Assembly: GCA_016125255.1 (NCBI GenBank)
Contig: WGMD01000017.1
Coordinates: forward strand, 62,001-126,000
DNA: 64,000 nucleotides
Direction of reading: 5' to 3'
From: Planctomycetota bacterium
Lineage (GTDB): Bacteria; Planctomycetota; Phycisphaerae; Phycisphaerales; Zrk34
The notes below the pieces were generated by a model, which ran no database searches, was not told the DNA's origin, and saw nothing but the letters and a program-made list of their open reading frames with translations. This document shows, piece after piece, positions 28,251 to 36,376 of the stretch. Numbering within the stretch: position 1 is the stretch's first letter; each line of letters opens with the position of its first letter. Both the position numbers and the translations under genes were made by a program.

Positions 28251-30023
28251 ATGATTGGCAACGACGATGTGCGATTTGTTCGCGTCAGCTTTGAGAACTT
28301 CAAGGCGCTCAAACAGTATTCCGTTGATTTAGGCCGAATGAATATCATGGTTGGGCCTAACAACTGTGGCAAATCTACAATTCTCAGCGCCTTTCGGACA
28401 TTACATATAGCCTTAAGAAGAGCGAGAGCTAAATCATCTGAAGTACTCAATATAGATGGAACGCCGACACGTTGCTATCGATTGAGTGATGACACTGTTC
28501 CAATATCGCTCGAAAATGTACATACTGATTATGTTGATGCGCCATCGAGAGTAACGTTTTTTCTGAGCAACTCGGCAAAGTTGGAGTTGCTATTTTCAAA
28601 AGACGGGAAATGCACACTAATTCCTAGGGTCGAAGGTCAGTTGATCAAGACGCCGACCTCATTTCGAAATGCATTTCCCGTGGACCTCGCTATAGTACCA
28701 GTTCTAGGGCCAGTTGAGCATAACGAGCCAATTGTCAACGAACAAACGATCGCGTCAGGTCTATCGACTCATCGCGCATCTCGACATTTCCGCAACTATT
28801 GGTTTTTTAATAGCGACGGCTTTGAAGAATTCTCCGATCTTGTGAGCAAAACTTGGCCAGGGATGAGCATCCAACGGCCACAACGACCGGACGCGCTATC
28901 GCAGTATCTGACAATGTTTTGCCAAGAAGATCGCATAGATCGTGAAATCTATTGGTCAGGCTTTGGATTTCAGGTATGGTGTCAGTTGCTCACGCACATT
29001 TCTCGGGCCAAGGCGGCGACTGCACTCGTAGTGGACGAGCCGGAAATCTATTTACACCCCGACGTTCAAAGGCAGCTATTAGGTATATTGCGAAGCGCTG
29101 GTCCAGATATAATGCTTGCCACGCACTCTACGGAAATCATAGCTGATGCAGAGCCATCAGAAATCTTACTAGTTGACAAACGGCAATCAAATGCAAGGCG
29201 ACTCAAAGACTTTAACGATGTGCAGGGCGCGCTCGAAGCCGTAGGATCAGTACAAAACATAGTTTTGGCTAATCTCTCGCGTACCCGTCGTGCGCTTTAT
29301 ATTGAGGGGAGTAATGACTACAAATTAATTCGAAGATTTGCAGCAAAAATCGGACTCGATGAATTAGCATCAGGTGTGGGAATTACTCCAGTTGAGTCTG
29401 GCGGCTTTTCAAGTTGGGAAACGCTTCAGAAGCTGGCACGCGGATTTGAACAGACACTGGGAACAAACTTGCGTCTCGCTGCTGTCTACGATCGCGATTA
29501 CTATTGTGATGAGCAAATTTCGAGTATTGAGAAGTCGCTAAACGCGAGCATTGCTTTTGGGTATTTTCACAAGCGGAAGGAAATTGAAAATTATTTACTC
29601 GAGCCTGAGGTTCTTCAGCGGGCAATAGACCGACTATTGAAAGAGCGAGCATCTCGTAACGGCTCGGAACCAGGAACATGTGACGTTCGACAATTGTTGA
29701 GTGAGATTACAGATCCGATGCAGAATCATGTATGTGCGCAGTATGTTGCTCGCAGATGCGAGTACATGAAGCATTGTGGCGAAGACATGGCCACTATGAC
29801 GGCGCGCGCGATGGAATGGTTTACGACTAGATGGAGCGATTTGGACGCTCGATTAGAGATTGTGCCGGGTAAAGAGGTACTCCGCCAATTACGATCGATA
29901 ATTGCTGGCCGTCATCGCGTATCGATGACCGATGCTCGCATCCTTGAATCATTTCATCGGGGGGACGTCGCGACGGATCTTGAGAGTTGTCTTCGATCGA
30001 TTGATCTGTTCCGAAAGAGCTGA
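28251..30023 (+). CDS. OLD-family nuclease (AAA ATPase plus TOPRIM)
   Basis: 590 residues. The N-terminal ABC-type ATPase has Walker A GPNNCGKS (35-42) and Walker B LVVDEPEIYLHPD (Asp262, Glu263) followed by LATHSTE (switch His). The C-terminal TOPRIM part has Glu352 in LYIEGSNDYKLI and the metal pair Asp414-Arg-Asp416 in VYDRDYY. OLD-family proteins are DNA nucleases often involved in phage defence. No partner helicase (as in Gabija), reverse transcriptase or AriB-type gene is adjacent, so it appears to be a solitary, class 1-like OLD. Codons are visibly more AT-rich than the window average, a sign of recent transfer. Confidence 0.85.
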   Translation: MIGNDDVRFVRVSFENFKALKQYSVDLGRMNIMVGPNNCGKSTILSAFRTLHIALRRARAKSSEVLNIDGTPTRCYRLSDDTVPISLENVHTDYVDAPSRVTFFLSNSAKLELLFSKDGKCTLIPRVEGQLIKTPTSFRNAFPVDLAIVPVLGPVEHNEPIVNEQTIASGLSTHRASRHFRNYWFFNSDGFEEFSDLVSKTWPGMSIQRPQRPDALSQYLTMFCQEDRIDREIYWSGFGFQVWCQLLTHISRAKAATALVVDEPEIYLHPDVQRQLLGILRSAGPDIMLATHSTEIIADAEPSEILLVDKRQSNARRLKDFNDVQGALEAVGSVQNIVLANLSRTRRALYIEGSNDYKLIRRFAAKIGLDELASGVGITPVESGGFSSWETLQKLARGFEQTLGTNLRLAAVYDRDYYCDEQISSIEKSLNASIAFGYFHKRKEIENYLLEPEVLQRAIDRLLKERASRNGSEPGTCDVRQLLSEITDPMQNHVCAQYVARRCEYMKHCGEDMATMTARAMEWFTTRWSDLDARLEIVPGKEVLRQLRSIIAGRHRVSMTDARILESFHRGDVATDLESCLRSIDLFRKS

Positions 30024-30042
30024 TGATAGCGAGGTAGCGTGC

Positions 30043-30067
30043 GTCCGCTGCGCTTGACCCACCGTAC
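30043..30067. repeat. Partial GTAGGGTG-family copy
   Basis: GTCCGCTGCGCTTGACCC and following bases match the right arm of the inverted repeat at 21990-22022. It starts 20 bases after the OLD-family stop codon. Confidence 0.65.
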
Positions 30068-30138
30068 GAAAATGCATTTCGGTGTCTTGGGGTTTTGTTT
30101 GTGGGGTGAGTGGGGTTGAGGCGACAAAGCGGGAGGCA

Positions 30139-30232
30139 CCGGCCCGGGGGCGGGCCGGCTCGGATGAGGCGGGGGGTGGGGGTGTCTTCTTATTGCGGGG
30201 GGAGTCAGAGCCGGGCTGCCCTCAGCCCGGGG
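30139..30232. repeat. REP pair in opposite arrangement
   Basis: CCGGCCCGGGGGCGGGCC ending CGGCTC (30139-30162) and GAGCCGGGC through GCCCGGGG (30208-30232) are REP units like those around the RAYT gene, but arranged the other way round. This shows the RAYT-type repeat away from its presumed transposase, about 8.5 kb distant. Confidence 0.75.
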
Positions 30233-30235
30233 TAT

Positions 30236-30288
30236 TGAGCGTGGTGGGTTTTTTGACCTGATGCAAAAACGTGGGGGAGCTGACGCGG
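30236..30288 (-). pseudogene. Duplicated 3' end of pilT (53-base fragment)
   Basis: These 53 bases match 31103-31155, the end of the intact pilT gene, with only two differences, both silent in the pilT frame (a Pro and a Lys codon). Read on the minus strand the fragment gives RVSSPTFLHQVKKPTTL and then a stop after NTPG. Nothing upstream of it resembles pilT. It is therefore an orphan C-terminal tail, left by a duplication or by an insertion into pilT. Confidence 0.75.
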
Positions 30289-30497
30289 GCGTTCGTGCTC
30301 ATGCTCGCCTTCGCTTCTGGGCATCGGACTTATTGATGCGGAGAGAAGCGGTTACGAATGGCGAGCATGAGCACGAGACGACGGAGGGCGGCGGGTCAGA
30401 AGTTCGTATTTGCACGACGGACACGACGTAACGGAGCGTGCCTGTGATTTTGGTCCATGGTTGAATCGTCCTGGTCGGGACGAATTCTGATTCACGA

Positions 30498-30863
30498 TCA
30501 TGTGTCGTTAACGACACTTGCTTCAGTCTGCCCGCAGGTGATGGTGCCGCCGGAATACTTGCAGTAGTTGCCCGTCGGTGGCGGGTCTGTTCCCGGCGAG
30601 GGCAATTTGAAAGCTGCGACCACCGCGCAGGGTGAACTCATATTTCGAAGATTCAACGTCCAGTTGACGACGTTCCCGCTGCCATCCTTTTCCGGATTCA
30701 GGATGCACGCGTAAAAATTGTTCGGAGATGCGGGATCTTTGTTGTATGTTTCGTTGTCCTCTTGAAGGATCAGACGTTGTGTCGGAGCGGGCGAGCAACT
30801 GCTGCCGTTCACCTTGACGATCGTCACCAGAAGGTAATAGGGATATGACATTTGCAGCGCCAC
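30498..30863 (-). CDS. Orphan Cys-containing hypothetical protein
   Basis: 121 residues from a GTG at 30861-30863 (an ATG four codons later is an alternative). No ribosome-binding site is obvious. The sequence has one hydrophobic patch near the start (YPYYLLVTIVKVNG), five Cys (SSCSPAP, YACIL, SPCAVV, NYCKY, TCGQ) and a Pro/Gly-rich end. The composition is protein-like and stops are avoided only in this frame, but there is no recognisable family or signal peptide. It lies in the segment bounded by the duplicated pilT tails and may be cargo of the event that caused the duplication. Confidence 0.5.
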   Translation of the reverse strand: MALQMSYPYYLLVTIVKVNGSSCSPAPTQRLILQEDNETYNKDPASPNNFYACILNPEKDGSGNVVNWTLNLRNMSSPCAVVAAFKLPSPGTDPPPTGNYCKYSGGTITCGQTEASVVNDT

Positions 30864-31003
30864 TTACGCGAGTGTGTTGAGATGAATCCGTCCGAGGGAC
30901 TGCTGTGTCGCAGGTTCATACAGTAAAACCGGATTGAACTTGCGCCTTGGCCAATATATTTTTTCTTATTGATGAGTCCGCCATTTGTATTTCTGGCCGA
31001 GGG

Positions 31004-31027
31004 GCCCCACGTTGCCACGTGGGGCTC
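31004..31027. repeat. GGGGCCCCACGTTGCCACGTGGGGC hairpin
   Basis: GCCCCACG and CGTGGGGC pair around a short loop. A related unit with CCCGCGT/ACGCGGG arms follows at 31058-31081; the two resemble a diverged pair of one intergenic repeat type. Confidence 0.65.
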
Positions 31028-31057
31028 ACTTGATCAAAAGCGGTGCAATATTAGGGG

Positions 31058-31081
31058 AGCCCCGCGTGGGAACGCGGGGCT
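31058..31081 (-). terminator. Hairpin after pilT (AGCCCCGCGT type), possible terminator
   Basis: AGCCCCGCGT (31058-31067) pairs with ACGCGGGGCT (31072-31081). It lies five bases past the pilT stop. There is only a weak T-rich stretch on the minus side, so termination is plausible but unproven; the unit also belongs to the intergenic hairpin repeats. Confidence 0.45.
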
Positions 31082-31085
31082 GGTT

Positions 31086-32225
31086 TTACGACTGCGGGGG
31101 GGTGAGCGTGGTGGGCTTTTTGACCTGATGCAAAAACGTCGGGGAGCTGACGCGGCGGGCGAGTTCGGGGTAGGTGATTTGGCCGGACTCGTAGAGTTCC
31201 TTGAGGCGGGCGTCCATGGTGATCATGCCTTCGGCGCGGCTGGACTCGATGATGGAGCGGGTCTGGTGGGTCTTGGCTTCGCGGATGTGGGCGGCGACGG
31301 CGTGGTTCTTGATGAGGACTTCGGTGGCGAGGAGGCGTCCCTTGCCGGAGGCGCGGGGGATGAGCTGCTGCGCGACGATGGCGAGGAGGGCGAAAGACAA
31401 TTGCGTGCGGATTTGTTCTTGTTGGTGCGGGGGGAAGACGTCGACGATGCGGTCGATGGCCTGGATGGCGTCGTTGGTATGGAGGGTTGCGATGACGAGG
31501 TGGCCGGTCTCGGCGGCGGTGAGTGCGGCGGCGATGGTTTCGGGGTCGCGCATTTCGCCGACGAGGATGACATCGGGGTCCTGACGGAGGACGTACTTGA
31601 GTGCGTTGGAGAAGCTGAGCGTGTCGGCGTAGACCTCGCGTTGATCGACGATGGAGCGTTTGTTTTCGTGGACGAATTCGATGGGGTCTTCGCAGGTGAC
31701 GATGTGGCAGCGTCGGGTTTCATTGATGAGGTCGACCATGGCGGCGCAGGTGGTGGATTTGCCGGAGCCGGTCGGGCCGGTGAGGAGGATCAGGCCGTGC
31801 GTGCGGAGGGTGAGATTGCCCATGACGGGCGGGAGTCCGAGCTGGGTGAGGTTCGGGACGGAGCGGGGGATGAGACGAAACGCCCCGGCGACGGTTCCCT
31901 TCTGATAGTACACGTTGGCGCGGAAGCGGAGATGACCGGACACGGCGAGGGAGAAGTCCAGCTCGCGCTGGCGCTCGAAGTGTTCCTGCTGCGTTTCGCT
32001 CAGGAGCGACCAGATCAGGGCGCGGGTCTGCTCGGGGGCGAGGGGCTTGTTGAGGACGGGATGGAGATCGCCATCGACGCGAATGATGGGCGGTGAGCCG
32101 GCGGTGATGAGCAGATCGGAGGCGCCGGATTTTGCGGCGTGGTCGAAGAGCGCTTTCATGCTCAGTGGTTGGGATTCGGGAACGGGGGAGGAAGAAGGCG
32201 AAGGGGAGTTGGGGGCGGTGGTCAT
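31086..32225 (-). CDS. pilT: Type IV pilus retraction ATPase PilT
   Basis: 379 residues. Hexameric cytoplasmic ATPase that depolymerises pili, giving twitching motility. A Ser/Pro-rich N-terminal tail is followed by the PilT core: SDLLITAGSPPIIRVDGDL, Walker A GPTGSGKST, the Asp box HIVTCEDPIEFVH, Walker B VGEMRDPETI, the His box ATLHTNDA, and the PilT-type C-terminal AIRNLIRE-like region given here as IREAKTHQTRSIIESS. Its ATG overlaps the stop of the GGDEF/EAL gene (ATGA), so it is coupled to c-di-GMP turnover. The last 53 bases are duplicated at 30236-30288. Confidence 0.95.
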   Translation of the reverse strand: MTTAPNSPSPSSSPVPESQPLSMKALFDHAAKSGASDLLITAGSPPIIRVDGDLHPVLNKPLAPEQTRALIWSLLSETQQEHFERQRELDFSLAVSGHLRFRANVYYQKGTVAGAFRLIPRSVPNLTQLGLPPVMGNLTLRTHGLILLTGPTGSGKSTTCAAMVDLINETRRCHIVTCEDPIEFVHENKRSIVDQREVYADTLSFSNALKYVLRQDPDVILVGEMRDPETIAAALTAAETGHLVIATLHTNDAIQAIDRIVDVFPPHQQEQIRTQLSFALLAIVAQQLIPRASGKGRLLATEVLIKNHAVAAHIREAKTHQTRSIIESSRAEGMITMDARLKELYESGQITYPELARRVSSPTFLHQVKKPTTLTPPQS

Positions 32226-34162
32226 GAAGGCAGTATAGCGGAGGGTTTGGGGCGGGCGGTGTAGGACGAGGCCCGACCCGTTGAAGCGGGCGGGGCCGGG
32301 GGAGCGGGGAGGGGGCAGGTGGTTTGGAAGAGGCGCTCGGCCTGATCAGGCGGGAGGGGGCGGGAGAGGTGATAGCCCTGTGCGAAGTTGCAGGTGAGGG
32401 CCTGGAGCATGGAGAGTTGGTCGGCGGTTTCGACGCCTTCGGCGACGACCTGCATGTGCAGATTGTGCGCGAGGGCCATGATGGCGTGAACGATGGCGGA
32501 GTAGTGCTTGTTCCTGGGCGACTCGCGGGAGATGAAACTGCGGTCGATTTTCAGGACGTCGAGGGGGAGTCGGTGAAGGCAATGAAGGGAGGAGTGCCCG
32601 GTGCCGAAGTCGTCCATGGCGAGCTGGACGCCGAGGGATTTGAGGTCGGTGAGGACGCGGGACATGTGATCCATGTCGGTCATGACGACGGACTCGGTGA
32701 CTTCGATGCGGAGGGCGCCGGGGGGGAGTTCGGACTCGGCGATCGCGTCGCGGACGGTGTCGAGGAGGGTTGGGTCAAAGAGTTGATGCCGCGAGAGGTT
32801 GACGCCGATGGTGCAGTGTTGCATGTTGGGGTGTGCATTGCGCCAGGCGCGCCACTGGCGTGCGGCGGTCTGGATGACCCATCGGCCGATGTCGGGGATG
32901 AGTCCCAGCTCCTCGGCGAGTGTGATGAACTGATCGGGCATGATCAGTCCGCGCGTCGGATGGGGCCAGCGGATCAGCGCTTCGAAGCCGGCGAGCTTGC
33001 CGTCATCGAGCGCGACGATCGGTTCGTAGTAAAGCTCGAACGCGCAGTCGGCGACGGCCTGCCGCAGCTCGCGCTCGAGAGCGAGGCGGTCGACGATGGC
33101 CTGGTGCATGGCTTCATCGAAGATGACGAAGCGGGCTTTGCCGTCGGACTTGGCCTGGTACATGGCGGTGTCGGCGTCGCGGAGCATTTCGTCGGCCTGC
33201 GTGTATCGGGGATCGAAGAGGACGATGCCGATGCTGGCGGTGGAGACGACTTCATGGCCGGCGATGCGGTGCGGCTTGGCGAAGGCGTCGAGCAGTCGTC
33301 GCGCGGCGGCGGCGGCGGCGTCTTCGGAGCCGATGCCGTCGAGGAGGACGACGAACTCGTCGCCGCCGAGGCGCGCGGGCAGATGTCCGGCGGTTCGGCC
33401 GTGCGAGGCGGTGTCGACGCTGCGGAGATTGGTGGTGAGGCGCTGAGCGATGTTGATGAGCAGTTGATCGCCGGCTTCGTGGCCGAGACTGTCGTTGATG
33501 ATCTTGAAGCGGTCGAAATCGAGGAAAAGCACGGCAAAACGGTAGGCCGGCGAACGGCGGGCGCGGTGGATGGCCTGTTCGAGATGCTCGGTGAAATGCT
33601 TGCGATTGGGCAGGGCGGTCAGGGCGTCATGCTCGGCGGCGTGTCGCAACTGCTCCTCGGTGCTCTTGCGGTGATTGATGTCGGCGAAGGTCACGACGAG
33701 TCCGTCGCCGTGGCGCACCGCGGCGATCTGGTACCACGTCTCGGTCTGCCGGATGTAGCGGTCGGCGCGGAAGGGCAGCCCGCTGGTCACGACCGTCAGG
33801 GCATCTTCAAAGAGGCCCGACGCGCGCACGCACGGCAACAGCGACAGGAGCGAAGCGCCCATCATGTGCTGCCCGCAGCGTCCGACAAGTTGTTCGGCGG
33901 CGGGGTTGGTCATGCGGATTTCGAAGTCGATGATCTCGCGCGACGGATCGCGCACGGCTCGGAGGACGATGACGCCGCCGAGCGCGCTGGCGAGCAGGCC
34001 GTCCAATAGCGAGTGCGCATCGGGGGCGGGCTTGCTTGGCACGGTGAGGATGCGCGGCTTGCGTCGTGAAAGGGCGCGTCCGGCCGCAAGGAACATCAGC
34101 GCCGCCGCCATGCTCAGTCCCACGACCCACAGATACGGAATGTTGAGCGGGGCCAGGTCCAT
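32222..34162 (-). CDS. Membrane GGDEF/EAL protein (cyclic-di-GMP turnover)
   Basis: 646 residues. An N-terminal membrane helix (about 8-30) precedes a PAS-like sensor region (about 55-165). The diguanylate cyclase domain retains the catalytic GGDEF (266-270, in RLGGDEFVVLLDG) and LDFDRFKIINDSLGH; no RxxD inhibitory site is present before it. The phosphodiesterase domain has EAL (394-396, AGFEALIRWPHP), IEVTESVV, MDDFGTGHSSL and VVAEGVET, so both activities may be intact. A Pro-rich tail ends it. It sits between the PilZ gene (28 bases upstream) and pilT (four-base overlap), suggesting local control of pilus retraction by c-di-GMP. Confidence 0.95.
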   Translation of the reverse strand: MDLAPLNIPYLWVVGLSMAAALMFLAAGRALSRRKPRILTVPSKPAPDAHSLLDGLLASALGGVIVLRAVRDPSREIIDFEIRMTNPAAEQLVGRCGQHMMGASLLSLLPCVRASGLFEDALTVVTSGLPFRADRYIRQTETWYQIAAVRHGDGLVVTFADINHRKSTEEQLRHAAEHDALTALPNRKHFTEHLEQAIHRARRSPAYRFAVLFLDFDRFKIINDSLGHEAGDQLLINIAQRLTTNLRSVDTASHGRTAGHLPARLGGDEFVVLLDGIGSEDAAAAAARRLLDAFAKPHRIAGHEVVSTASIGIVLFDPRYTQADEMLRDADTAMYQAKSDGKARFVIFDEAMHQAIVDRLALERELRQAVADCAFELYYEPIVALDDGKLAGFEALIRWPHPTRGLIMPDQFITLAEELGLIPDIGRWVIQTAARQWRAWRNAHPNMQHCTIGVNLSRHQLFDPTLLDTVRDAIAESELPPGALRIEVTESVVMTDMDHMSRVLTDLKSLGVQLAMDDFGTGHSSLHCLHRLPLDVLKIDRSFISRESPRNKHYSAIVHAIMALAHNLHMQVVAEGVETADQLSMLQALTCNFAQGYHLSRPLPPDQAERLFQTTCPLPAPPAPPASTGRASSYTARPKPSAILPS

Positions 34163-34190
34163 GGCGGTCGCATACTCCCAAGCGGCGCGT

Positions 34191-34529
34191 TCAGTAATGC
34201 GCGGCGGTCATGGCGATGCGCGACAACTGCGAGTTGATGTCGGGCGTGGTGTCGGTGAATTCGATGCCGACCAGATGTTTGCGAAAGCCCATGCGTTCGC
34301 GCCATGCGACGACGCCTTTGACCGTGACGGCCAGACCGGCGGGGTTGGCAAGCTGGACATCGACCGTGCCGTCGAGCGGGCGATCGCTGATCATGCGCAG
34401 TCCGCCGGCCGACAGGTCCAGCACGGTGCCGAGGTTGCACTTGAGCTGCGCCTGCCGAATGCGGCCGAAGCGGCGTCGGTCGGCAAGCGAGAGGGTCTTG
34501 CGTTTGTTGAGTTCACGTCGCGAGAGCAT
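34191..34529 (-). CDS. PilZ-domain protein (cyclic-di-GMP receptor)
   Basis: 112 residues. The PilZ ligand motifs are present: the Arg pair in RRRFGRIR (Arg19-x3-Arg23) and Asp38-Leu-Ser40-Ala-Gly-Gly43 (D/NxSxxG). The rest is a compact beta barrel (DVQLANPAGLAVTVKGVVAWRERMGF, LVGIEFTDT). It is the first gene of the PilZ - GGDEF/EAL - pilT set, so it likely reads the c-di-GMP level and acts on pilus or surface behaviour. Next upstream is the M3 peptidase gene in the same direction, 51 bases away. Confidence 0.93.
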   Translation of the reverse strand: MLSRRELNKRKTLSLADRRRFGRIRQAQLKCNLGTVLDLSAGGLRMISDRPLDGTVDVQLANPAGLAVTVKGVVAWRERMGFRKHLVGIEFTDTTPDINSQLSRIAMTAAHY

Positions 34530-34580
34530 CGTATAACTATGATCGGAAACGATGCGGGAGGACTTGAGCAGTGATGATTA

Positions 34581-36293
34581 TCAGACGGGCAGCGCGGCCA
34601 GTTCGGTTTCGACGGCGGCGATGAGGGGCTCGAGCGTGGCGCGGGTGAACTGGAATTTGACGCCGGCGGTTTCGAAGAGCGTCGGCAGCGGGACGGTGCC
34701 GCCGAGCGCGAACGCGTCGAGCAGTTTGGCGAGCGCCGTCTTCGGATCGCGCTTGTAGTTGAGCCAGACGCCCAGCGCGCCGAGCTGCGCGATGCCGTAT
34801 TCGATGTAGTAGAACGGGTACGAGAACAGATGCACCTGCCGGTGCCAGAGCGTGCGCTGCACCTGCTCGTAGCCGGTCCAGTCGATGACGTCGCTGGCGA
34901 ATCGGCGCTGCAGATCGAGCCAGGCGGCGGTGCGCTCGTCGCGCGAATGACCGGGGTGCGTGTAGAGCCAGTGCTGGAACCCGTCGATCGTCGCGATCCA
35001 GGGGAACATGCGGACGAGCCCTTCGAGCTGCCGGCGTTTGGCGCGGGCGGCGGTGGCTTCGTCGGCGTAGAACAGGTCGTAGTGATCGGAAGCGATCGTC
35101 TCCATCGACATGCTCGCCACTTCGCAGAACTCCAGCGGGGCGTGACGCACGAAGACGTTGGGAATCGAGCGCGAGGCGAGGTAGTGGAAGGCGTGCCCGC
35201 CTTCGTGCACGAGCGTCTCGACATCATGCTGCACGCCCGCCGCGTTCATGAAAATGAACGGACGCTTGCTCGCTTCCAGCGACGCCTGAAATCCGCCCGG
35301 GCGCTTGCCCAGCCGGCTCTCCAGGTCCAGGTCGCCGTGCTCGCGCAGCGAATCGAACTGCCGACCGAGCTCGGGGCTGATGCGGTCGAAAAGCTTGCGG
35401 GTTTTCTCGACGAATCCGGCGATGTCCTTCGGGTCGAACGGCCGCAGGGGCGACCGGCCGCGCACGTCCACGCTCGTGTCCCATGGCCTCAGCGCCTCAA
35501 GCTTCAGCGCTTCGCGCCGCTGCTTGTCCAGCGCCCGGATGCGCGGCATGCAGACCGCTTCGACCGCGTCGCCGAACGACAGACAGTCGGCCGGTGTGTA
35601 GTCGAAGCGCTTCCTGGCGAGCCACATGTAGTCGCGGAAGTCGGCGCTGTCGGCGTTGATCGCCATCTCGTGGCGGAGCTTCAGCAGCTTCTCGAAAATG
35701 TCTTCCACCGTTTCGCCATCGAGCATGCGCCGGTTCACGCTCGCTTCCCATGCTTCGCGTCGCGTCGGGCGGTCCGTTTCTTCAAGGAAGCGCGCGAGCT
35801 GCGGAAGCGTGCAGGTTTCGCCGCGGAATTCGACGGTCATGGCGCCCATGATCTTGCCGTACTGCGTCGCCAGCTCGGTGATCTGCGTGTCGAGCGGGAT
35901 GTTCTTCTCGCGGAACTGCTCGACATCGGTGCGCCATTCGCGCAGCATCATGTCGTACCCGCCGGCGGTCAGCTCGGCGTGATGCTCGTTGGCGAGGTAC
36001 TTTTTCTGAATCTCGAAGATGACCGGCTGAAGGCGGGGCTGAATCTCGCGGACGTAGTGCATGTACGCCTGCTCGACGGCTTCGTCGTCGGTGTGGCAGG
36101 CGTTTTCGATGTTCCGCCGCGACCCGTATTCCCAGACGATCTCGCACAGGGCGGTCAGATCCATCACCCACTGATGCAGCGCGCCCGCCGAGTCGATCGG
36201 CCGGTCGATCAGCTCGCGGAAATGCGGCTCGAGCGAGGCCCAGTTGGAGACATCGATGTCGGAAAACGACGGCGCGGTGGGAGTGGTGGTCAT
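34581..36293 (-). CDS. M3-family zinc oligoendopeptidase
   Basis: 570 residues from the ATG at 36291-36293. The zinc site is His363-Glu364-Gly-Gly-His367 (LVHEGGHAFHYLAS), with the third ligand Glu391 in LEFCEVASMSME. The overall helical architecture and the sequence around HEGGHAFH fit the PepF/M3 family, which cuts short peptides in the cytoplasm. No signal peptide is seen. It lies between the PilZ gene and an unknown gene on the same strand. Confidence 0.93.
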   Translation of the reverse strand: MTTTPTAPSFSDIDVSNWASLEPHFRELIDRPIDSAGALHQWVMDLTALCEIVWEYGSRRNIENACHTDDEAVEQAYMHYVREIQPRLQPVIFEIQKKYLANEHHAELTAGGYDMMLREWRTDVEQFREKNIPLDTQITELATQYGKIMGAMTVEFRGETCTLPQLARFLEETDRPTRREAWEASVNRRMLDGETVEDIFEKLLKLRHEMAINADSADFRDYMWLARKRFDYTPADCLSFGDAVEAVCMPRIRALDKQRREALKLEALRPWDTSVDVRGRSPLRPFDPKDIAGFVEKTRKLFDRISPELGRQFDSLREHGDLDLESRLGKRPGGFQASLEASKRPFIFMNAAGVQHDVETLVHEGGHAFHYLASRSIPNVFVRHAPLEFCEVASMSMETIASDHYDLFYADEATAARAKRRQLEGLVRMFPWIATIDGFQHWLYTHPGHSRDERTAAWLDLQRRFASDVIDWTGYEQVQRTLWHRQVHLFSYPFYYIEYGIAQLGALGVWLNYKRDPKTALAKLLDAFALGGTVPLPTLFETAGVKFQFTRATLEPLIAAVETELAALPV

Positions 36294-36343
36294 GCGGAAG
36301 TTGTATGCGAAAGGCGCGGGGGAGTCCACGAATCAGGTTGGAC

Positions 36344-36367
36344 GCGGGGGGACTGAAGTCCCCCCGC
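36344..36367. repeat. GCGGGGGGACTxAAGTCCCCCCGC hairpin, copy 1
   Basis: Near-perfect palindrome between the M3 peptidase gene and the unknown 218-residue gene. The same unit occurs at 46102-46128 and, with GTGGGGAC arms, at 55247-55274. Confidence 0.8.
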
Positions 36368-36376
36368 CTTGAAAGA

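Noticed and set aside
28251-30023. Gabija system
   Set aside because: The ATPase/TOPRIM protein resembles GajA in layout, but no UvrD-like GajB gene follows; only repeats and an orphan frame do.
30299-30517. A 72-codon minus-strand frame between the pilT fragment and the orphan gene
   Set aside because: No ribosome-binding site, no protein-like pattern, and it overlaps the end of a better frame.
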